From assembly GCF_001005085.2 (NCBI RefSeq), contig NZ_LBMU02000073.1, positions 28,365-92,364 on the forward strand: a DNA stretch of 64,000 nt. Reading direction: 5' to 3'. Below are positions 57,997 through 64,000 of the stretch, piece after piece (the first letter of the stretch is position 1; each line of letters begins with the position of its first letter). The notes beneath the pieces were generated by a model. It was not told the origin of the DNA, ran no database searches, and saw only the letters and a program-made list of their open reading frames with translations. The translations under genes and the position numbers were made by a program. Source of the DNA: Streptomyces humi. GTDB lineage: Bacteria; Actinomycetota; Actinomycetes; Streptomycetales; Streptomycetaceae.

Positions 57997-60900
57997 TCAC
58001 GGGGTGCCGGTGCCGTCCGGCAGGCGGGCCGCCAGGTGTTCTGCCTCGGCGGCGTCGGGAAGGCCGAGGCGGGTGAAGACGGCGTGCGCCTGGTGCGCCC
58101 GGGCCAGTGCCGCCGGGTGGTCGCCGAGGTCGGCCAGGGCCCGGCCCAGGACCAGCAGGGCGTTGCCCTTCTCCCGTTCGGCGCCGAGTTCCTCGCACAG
58201 GGTCAGCGCCGTCTCCCCCTCCGACAGGGCGAGGTCCGGCTTGCCCATCACCCGCCAGGTGGCCGCGAGCCGGGACCGGGCCTGGGCCTCCCGGCCCCGG
58301 ATCCCGAAGCCCGTGCAGGTGTCCAGGCACCGGGTGTAGCTGGTGACGGCGTCGGTGTGGCGCTCCAGTTCGTGCAGTGCCATGCCGTGGACGTACCAGG
58401 CGTACGAGGTGCCGTGCGGGTCCCCCACCTCGCGCAGTTCGGCCAGCACCTCCTCGCAGATGAGCACCGCCTCCCCGGCTCGGCCGCTGCGCAGCCGTGC
58501 CTGGGCGGCGTTCAGCCGGGTCACCAACTCCCCCGAGCGGTGGCCCAGTTCCCGGGCCAGTTCGATCGCGCGGTCGTAGGAGTCCACCGCGTCGGCGTAC
58601 CGGTGCTGGAACTGGGCTATCAGGCCGCGGTCGTTGAGGATCTGCCGCAGGATGACGGTGTCCTCGGCCCGCCGGCAGGCGTCGGTGGCCAGCCGGGTCT
58701 GCGACTCGGCCTCGGCGAGCTGGGTGTTCTGTAGCGCGGCGTTGCCGCACACGAACCGGGCGCGGCCCTCGGCCTGGTCGTCGCCCCGCACGGCGGCGGC
58801 CTCGGCCACCACCCGGGCCGCCATGGCCAGCTGCGCGTAGGGGATGTCCCGGCCGAACGGGGTGAGCGCGACCAGCAGATCGGTGGCCGTGCGCAGCATG
58901 GGGGTGGCGCCGCCGAGCGCGAGCCGGGCGGCCGCGGTCACCGCGTTCGTGGTGCAGTCGAACTCCGAGGTCACCCAGGCGCGTGCGTCGGCGAGTGTGG
59001 CGAAGCGGTGCCCGGGGGTGGTGCCGCCGCCGAGGATGGCGCCGACCGGATCGCCGGGCACCATGCACTGGAAGGCCGAACAGGCCCCGTCCAGCAGGTG
59101 GTCGAGGAGCCGTCCCAGGGCGGCGGTGCCTTCCGCGCCCGCCGGCTCTCCGGCGCGGTGTGCGGCCGCGGGGCTCGTCAGCTGGAGCGCGAAGGACCGC
59201 AGCAGGTCGTGGTAGCGGTACCGGCCGGGCTGCGGTGCCTCCAGCATGGCCGCGTCGACGACCGACTCCAGGAGTTCCTCGGCCTCGTACTCGTCGAGTT
59301 CGAGGACCACCGCGGCGGCCTCCAGGCCGATGCCGGGCCGGGCCAGCGGGGCGAGCAGCCGGAACGCCCTGGCCTGGTCGTCCGTGAGCTGGTGATAGCC
59401 GAGTTCGAAGGCCGCGGCCACCCCCAGGTCCCCGGCGCGCAGTTCGCCGATGCGCAGCCGTTCGTCGGCGAGACGGGCGGTCATGGCCTCGATCCGCCAG
59501 CGGGGGCGGGCGGCGAGGCGTGACGCGACGATCCGCACGGCCAGCGGCAGGTGTCCGCACAGGCCGACCAGTTCGGCGGCGGCCTCCGGTTCCTCCGCGA
59601 CGCGCTGCGCACCGGCGATCGAGCGGAGCAGGGAGAGTGCCTCGTCGGTGTCGAAGACGTCCAGGTCGGTCTGGAGGATGGTGGGCAGGCCGCTCAGCCT
59701 GCCCCGGCTGGTGATGATCACTCCGCAGTCGGCGGAGCCGGGCAGCAGCGGCCGGACCTGGGCGGGATCGCGGGCGTTGTCCAGCATGAGCAGGATGCGA
59801 CGGCCGTCGAGGGTCGTACGGAAGAGGCGGGCGCGGTCCTCGGTGGCGGCCGGGAGGCTGTGTCCGGGGGTGCCGAGCGCGGTGAGGAAGCTGCCCAGGA
59901 CGGCTGCCGGGTCGGCCGGTTCCAGTCCGTTGCCGTGCAGGTCGGCGTAGAGCTGGCCGCCGGGGAAGTCGGGTTTGGCCCGGTGCGCGCCGCGCAGGGC
60001 GAGGGTGCTCTTGCCGATACCGCCCATGCCGCTGATGGAGACGACGGGCAGGGCGACCCGGGCGGGGTCGGTGAGCGCGTCGCACAGCGCCTCGACCTCG
60101 GTGCTGCGCCCGGTGAAGTCGGCCGCGTCGGCGGGTAACTGGGCCGGCCGCAGGGGCAGTGCGGGTGCGGGTGCCTCGGCCGGTCCGGCTGCCTCGTCCG
60201 GTTCCGTCTCGGCGTCGGCGTCGGACGGGGCGGCCTGGGAGGTCCGGCCCGCCTGGGTGGCCCGGTCGGTCCGGGTGCCCCGGTCGGTCCGGAGGGCCCC
60301 TTCGGTCTGGAGGGTCCGTTCGGTCAGGGGAGCTCGGGTCGCCTGGGAGGCTCGGGGCGCCCGGGCGACCGGGTTGGTCCGCCGGGCGGAGTCCGGGCCG
60401 CTGTCGTCCGCCGCCGGCCCCATGAGCTGCGGGTCGCCCGCGAGGATACGGGCGTGCAGGCCGGTCAGTTCCGGGCCCGGGTCGATGCCCAGTTCCTCGG
60501 CCAGTACCTGACGCGCCCTGCCGAACACCGCCAGCGCCTCGGCCTGGCGTCCGACCGCGTAGAGCGCGCGCATCAGGAAACCGTAGGGTCTCTCCTGCAT
60601 CGGATGCTCGTGCGTGAAGGCGATCAGGTCCGGGATGACCAGCCCGTGCTGCCCCTCCCGGAGGCGGTGCTCGAAACGCTCCTCCAGCAGGGTGAGCCGC
60701 AGGGCGCCGAGCCGGGAGCGCTGCTGTTCGGCGAACGGACCCGGCACACCGGTCAGGGGTTCACCGCGCCACAGGGCGAGCGCCTCGTTCAGCAGGCCGC
60801 CGCACTCGGCCTCGCGGCCCGCGTCCCGGGCCCGGACGGCCTCGGCGGCGAGTGCCTCGGCGCGCACGGCGTCCACCGACTCCGGCGGGACCGCCAGTTG

Positions 60901-61182
60901 GTATCCGTCACGCAGGGACACCAGGAGTTTGGGTGCGGCCCGGTCCTCCTCCATGACCTGCCGCAGTCTCCACGCGTAGGTGCGCAGCGTGGACAGGGCG
61001 GAGTCCGGCGGCTCCTCGCCCCAGACCGCGCTGATCAGCTCGTGGGCGGAGGCCGCCCGGCCGGATCTGAGCAACAGGGCGGCGAGCAGCGCCTGTTGCT
61101 GCGGGGACCTGGTGGGGAGGACCGCCCCGTTCCGGAGCACCTGCACGGCCCCGAGCACGACGAACCGGATGCCCTCGGCCAT
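57997..61182 (-). CDS. SARP-family pathway regulator (SARP/BTAD, NB-ARC, TPR)
   Basis: 1061 residues; ATG with GGGAGGGGA upstream. Residues 1-95 OmpR-like DNA-binding domain (FVVLGAVQVLRNGAVL, then QQALLAALLLRSGRAASA); BTAD to about 250; a Thr/Arg/Ala-rich repeat linker (TDRGTRTDRATQAGRT); NB-ARC with Walker A GMGGIGKSTLALRG and ILLMLDNARD; then a TPR array (AQARLRSGRAGEAVLICEEV, HELERHTDAVTSYTRC). Leu-349 is a TTA codon (60136-60138), giving bldA control. Position next to the operon makes it the best candidate activator of the NRPS cluster. Confidence 0.9.
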   Translation of the reverse strand: MAEGIRFVVLGAVQVLRNGAVLPTRSPQQQALLAALLLRSGRAASAHELISAVWGEEPPDSALSTLRTYAWRLRQVMEEDRAAPKLLVSLRDGYQLAVPPESVDAVRAEALAAEAVRARDAGREAECGGLLNEALALWRGEPLTGVPGPFAEQQRSRLGALRLTLLEERFEHRLREGQHGLVIPDLIAFTHEHPMQERPYGFLMRALYAVGRQAEALAVFGRARQVLAEELGIDPGPELTGLHARILAGDPQLMGPAADDSGPDSARRTNPVARAPRASQATRAPLTERTLQTEGALRTDRGTRTDRATQAGRTSQAAPSDADAETEPDEAAGPAEAPAPALPLRPAQLPADAADFTGRSTEVEALCDALTDPARVALPVVSISGMGGIGKSTLALRGAHRAKPDFPGGQLYADLHGNGLEPADPAAVLGSFLTALGTPGHSLPAATEDRARLFRTTLDGRRILLMLDNARDPAQVRPLLPGSADCGVIITSRGRLSGLPTILQTDLDVFDTDEALSLLRSIAGAQRVAEEPEAAAELVGLCGHLPLAVRIVASRLAARPRWRIEAMTARLADERLRIGELRAGDLGVAAAFELGYHQLTDDQARAFRLLAPLARPGIGLEAAAVVLELDEYEAEELLESVVDAAMLEAPQPGRYRYHDLLRSFALQLTSPAAAHRAGEPAGAEGTAALGRLLDHLLDGACSAFQCMVPGDPVGAILGGGTTPGHRFATLADARAWVTSEFDCTTNAVTAAARLALGGATPMLRTATDLLVALTPFGRDIPYAQLAMAARVVAEAAAVRGDDQAEGRARFVCGNAALQNTQLAEAESQTRLATDACRRAEDTVILRQILNDRGLIAQFQHRYADAVDSYDRAIELARELGHRSGELVTRLNAAQARLRSGRAGEAVLICEEVLAELREVGDPHGTSYAWYVHGMALHELERHTDAVTSYTRCLDTCTGFGIRGREAQARSRLAATWRVMGKPDLALSEGETALTLCEELGAEREKGNALLVLGRALADLGDHPAALARAHQAHAVFTRLGLPDAAEAEHLAARLPDGTGTP

Positions 61183-61363
61183 TCCCCTCCCCTGACCCCC
61201 AGCCTCCCCGCCGGGCGCATCCCGATGCTCGACCAGGCTTCACGCACCTGCAAGCCGCCTGACCGATTATCGAGATCTTTTGACCGAAAATAGCACTGAT
61301 CCGCCGGGTCTTGTGCCGGTGAACCGGTGATTCCGCAGGCCAGGATCGTCCCCGGCCGTGCGG

Positions 61364-61408
61364 GACGGGCTGTTCCGAGACGCGGAGCGCGTCTCGGAAC
61401 AGCCCGTC
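61364..61408. terminator. Long perfect hairpin between the protease and SARP genes
   Basis: A perfect 20-bp inverted repeat (61364-61383 with 61389-61408; arm begins GACGGGCTGTTCC) around a 5-base loop GGAGC. No T tract, as is common for Streptomyces terminators. It is 23 bases after the protease stop on the minus strand, so it should end that transcript and insulate the SARP gene. Confidence 0.75.
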
Positions 61409-61430
61409 GGGGTGACGGGTCCTGGCGAGG

Positions 61431-63701
61431 TCAGGGCACGAGCCGCCACTGCTCGATGTAGCCGACGTCGATCGCGGCACGGTCCTGGACCCGGAGCTTC
61501 CAGGTGCCGTTCAGGGTCTGCGCGGAGGCGTCGACGGTGAACGTCTGGTCGACGTTGTCCGCGGAGCCGCCGCTGCGGTTGAGGAGGGAGTAGGCGGTGC
61601 CGTCGGGGCCGACGAGGTCGACGGTCAGGTCACCGCGGTAGGTGTGGATGATCTTGACGTAGACCTGGGTGGTGGCGGAGGCGTTCCCGGTCCGGCCGGT
61701 CACGGTGACCGGCGACTCCACGGCGGCGCCGTTGTCGGGGATGTCGACCCGGGTGGCGTTGGCGTAGACGTAGGCGATCCGCCAGGAGAACCGCTGGGTC
61801 GCGGAGGCGCCCGTGTCGTCGGTGACCGTGACGGTGACGTCGCTGGTCCCGAGGGTGGTGGGGGTGCCGGATATCAGTCCGGTGTCGCTGATGGTCAGTC
61901 CGTCCGGCAGTCCGGTCGCGGTGTACGTGAGGCCGGCGCCGGAGTTGGTGGTGTAGGCGTCCGCCTGGAGGGACACCGCCTGCCCGACGCCGCTGATCTG
62001 GTCCGCGATCGGTGCCACGTTCACGCCGAGCGCGATCCGGCTGCCCACGTTGATGGCCGCCCAGGCATCGGCCACGGCGAGGTAGGAGGGGCTGTAGGCG
62101 CCGAAGAGGTCGGCCGCGGCCCGGAGGGTGGCGGTACGGGCGCCGGCGTAGTCCGTGCTCGACGTCATGTAGGTGGTGAGCGCCCGGTACCAGACGCGCT
62201 GGGCGTTCTCGATGCCGATGCCGGTCACCGGCTGACCGTCGTAGGTGGGGCTGTCGTACGACACCCCGTTGACGGTCTTGGCTCCGCTGCCCTCGGAGAG
62301 GAGGTAGAAGAAGTGGTTGGCGGGGCCCGACGAGTAGTGGACGTCGAGGCCGCCGAGCGACGAGCTCCAGGAGTCCTTGGACGCGCCGTCCTTGGAGGGC
62401 TTGTCCATGTAACGCAGCGGAGTGCCGTCGCCGTTGATGTCGATCTTCTCGCCGACCAGGTAGTCCGGGACGTCGGCCGGCAGGTTCTCGTAGAACTCGA
62501 CGGCCGCGGCGAAGATGTCGGAGGTCGCCTCGTTCAGACCGCCCGACTCGCCGGAGTAGGTGAGTCCGGCGGTGGCCGCGGTGACGCCGTGGCTCATCTC
62601 GTGCGCGGCGACGTCGAGCGCGGTCAGGGGGTGGGTGTTGCCGGAACCGTCCCCGTAGGTCATGCAGAAGCAGGTGTCCGACCAGAAGGCGTTGACGTAG
62701 TTGTTGCCGTAGTGGGCCCGGCTGTAGGCGGCGACGCCGTCGTTGCGGATGCCGTTGCGCCCGAAGACGTTCTTGTAGAAGTCCCAGGTGGCCGCCGCGC
62801 CGAAGGCGACGTCGACGCCCGCGGTCTGCCGGTTGGCGGGGGTGCCGTCGCCCCAGACATCGTTGTCGTCGGTGAAGAGCGTGCCGGTGCCGGAGGTGCC
62901 CTGGTTCAGGTCGTAGGTGCGGTGTCCGGCGCGGTCGCCGTCGACGAGCTGGTACGTCGAGCCGGAGAGCGTGGTGCCGAGGGGCACGGTCCCGTTGAAC
63001 TGTCCGGTGCCGGTGCCGGTCTCGATCCCCTGGTAGCGGAAGAGCTGCTTGCCGGAGACCGCGTCGGTGATCACATGGAGTTCGTCGGGGGTGCCGTCGT
63101 CCTGGAGTCCTCCGACCACGGACTCCCAGGCCAGGGCGGGTTTGCCGGAGGCGGCCCAGACGACGAGACGGGGACTGGCGTCGAGCGTGCCGTGCACGGC
63201 GCCCGCCTTCGCGGCGGCGGTGAGGGCGCGGGCCTCGGCCGTGGCCGCGGAGACCTTGGCCTTGACGGACGGGACCGCGAGGTCCGCCTCGGCGGCCCGG
63301 GAGACGGTCAGTCGGCCGGCGCTGTCGTGGACGACCAGGTCGCCGCCGAGGACGGGCAGTCCGGCGTACGTGCGCTCGTAGCGGGTGTGCGTCGTGCCGT
63401 CGGCGTCCCGGCTGACGTCCTTGACGACGAGCTTCTCGTCGGCTCCCAGGCCGAGCGTCTTCGCGGTGGCGGGAGCCTGGGCCGTGGCGCTCTTCAGCAG
63501 GGCCGTGCGCCGGGCGGGTGAGAGCGGGGCGGGGGCCGCGCCGGCCCTCGGGGTGGCGTGGATCCTGGCGGGGGCGGGTTCACCGGCCGCGGCCAGGGCG
63601 GTGCCTTGCTGGAGTCCGGCCGCGAGCAAGGTGGTTGCCGCGGTCAGCGCCAGGGTGACGCTGTGTCTGACACGACGGTGGTGACGGTCCTGCCGGGACA
63701 T
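61431..63701 (-). CDS. Secreted M4 (thermolysin-family) metalloprotease with P domain
   Basis: 756 residues; ATG with AAGGAG upstream. Signal peptide (VTLALTAATTLLAAGLQQG) about 1-38; FTP/PepSY propeptide to about 235 (TAQAPATAKTLGLGADEKLV); catalytic domain with AAHEMSHGVTAAT near 366 (HExxH) and SGGLNEATSDIF (third Zn ligand); C-terminal M4 domain to 555; a putative Ig-like (He_PIG) domain (LPDGLTISDTGLISGTPT); and a proprotein-convertase P domain (DLTVDLVGPDGTAYSLLNRS). Extracellular, propeptide-activated. Unrelated to the peptide cluster as far as seen. Confidence 0.94.
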   Translation of the reverse strand: MSRQDRHHRRVRHSVTLALTAATTLLAAGLQQGTALAAAGEPAPARIHATPRAGAAPAPLSPARRTALLKSATAQAPATAKTLGLGADEKLVVKDVSRDADGTTHTRYERTYAGLPVLGGDLVVHDSAGRLTVSRAAEADLAVPSVKAKVSAATAEARALTAAAKAGAVHGTLDASPRLVVWAASGKPALAWESVVGGLQDDGTPDELHVITDAVSGKQLFRYQGIETGTGTGQFNGTVPLGTTLSGSTYQLVDGDRAGHRTYDLNQGTSGTGTLFTDDNDVWGDGTPANRQTAGVDVAFGAAATWDFYKNVFGRNGIRNDGVAAYSRAHYGNNYVNAFWSDTCFCMTYGDGSGNTHPLTALDVAAHEMSHGVTAATAGLTYSGESGGLNEATSDIFAAAVEFYENLPADVPDYLVGEKIDINGDGTPLRYMDKPSKDGASKDSWSSSLGGLDVHYSSGPANHFFYLLSEGSGAKTVNGVSYDSPTYDGQPVTGIGIENAQRVWYRALTTYMTSSTDYAGARTATLRAAADLFGAYSPSYLAVADAWAAINVGSRIALGVNVAPIADQISGVGQAVSLQADAYTTNSGAGLTYTATGLPDGLTISDTGLISGTPTTLGTSDVTVTVTDDTGASATQRFSWRIAYVYANATRVDIPDNGAAVESPVTVTGRTGNASATTQVYVKIIHTYRGDLTVDLVGPDGTAYSLLNRSGGSADNVDQTFTVDASAQTLNGTWKLRVQDRAAIDVGYIEQWRLVP

Positions 63702-64000
63702 GGCGTTCTCCTTCTGTGGGGTGGTCGGACTCGGTGGAGCCCGGGAGAGCGGAGCGGCTGGGTCGAGCCGTCCGGCGCCGTGCGGGTGAAGGGAAGGGGG
63801 GAACAGGGGGCACGGGGGGGAACAGGGGGCACGGGGTGGAGCCGGGCGGGGCGCGGTGCGACGGAGTGACGTCTGCTCGGCCGCGCCCTGACGAGGTGCC
63901 GGGAAGTACCGCGAGGCACCGGGAAGTGGGGGCAGAAGATGTGGATGTCGCGTGAGGCTGCTGTGCGTTCGCGGTGAACGCCCGCAGAGCAGACTGACAC
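63702..64000. other. Upstream region of the M4 protease gene, no gene seen
   Basis: 299 bases to the window edge. It holds two copies of a G-rich direct repeat around GGGGGAACAGGGGGCACGGG (63795-63835) in the 5' region of the protease gene. The open frames across it have no ribosome sites and look like chance. Confidence 0.6.

Noticed and set aside
63644..64000. Gene reaching the right edge on the minus strand
   Set aside because: The translated frame is Arg/Ser/Pro-rich with no recognisable pattern and overlaps the protease signal peptide in another frame.

Overview
The window is high-GC actinobacterial chromosome, almost certainly Streptomyces. Signs are GTG and occasional TTG starts, many 4-base ATGA/GTGA stop-start overlaps, rare TTA codons confined to regulators and one flavoenzyme, SARP-type regulators, and typical families (PucR, NCS1, RsbU-like PP2C, M4 protease with a P domain).

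Left part, 1-29 kb, mixed accessory and metabolic genes: an edge-truncated leucine-rich repeat gene; a tRNA-like element with an over-long acceptor stem; a secreted metal-dependent hydrolase with a discoidin domain plus a TetR gene; a class V aminotransferase and a GCS2-family ligase; a PucR-controlled ureohydrolase / NCS1 permease / cyclase / NTF2-like operon; divergent PHBH-type and acyl-CoA-dehydrogenase-type flavoenzymes; two genes that look like a split contractile-injection-system (DUF4157-like) effector; an APH-like kinase; a Doc-like toxin-antitoxin pair; GlxA, isochorismatase-like, XRE and IclR genes; a TTA-containing SARP-NB-ARC-TPR regulator; a PP2C phosphatase; a Cys-rich protein; and a compact YcaO-like protein.

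Centre and right, 27.7-61.2 kb: a non-ribosomal peptide synthetase (NRPS) cluster read right to left. Order of transcription: SARP regulator (TTA codon), short secreted peptide (opposite strand), XRE-NTPase regulator, methylaspartate (glutamate) mutase S and E, an asparaginyl-tRNA-synthetase-like amide synthetase, an FMN glutamate-synthase-like protein, NRPS-1 (A-T-C-A-T), NRPS-2 (C-A-T-C), NRPS-3 (A-T), type II thioesterase, P450, MbtH, SyrP-like Fe/2OG hydroxylase, NRPS-4 (C-A-T-C-A-T-TE), MFS exporter, DDAH-like hydrolase. Six A domains, five C domains and one TE give a complete linear hexapeptide assembly line with no epimerase or methyltransferase domain. Codes read by eye suggest Thr-like (module 3), Gln-like (4), Val (5) and a probably basic residue (6); modules 1 and 2 are unassigned.

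The mutase + AsnRS-like + FMN-enzyme block is the most unusual part. It suggests supply of a beta-methyl-aspartate-derived residue such as beta-methylasparagine, although no A domain carries a recognisable Asp/Asn code. Two hydroxylases of different chemistry should decorate residues further. The window ends with an M4 metalloprotease behind a long hairpin terminator. No CRISPR array, insertion sequence, rRNA or attachment site was seen.
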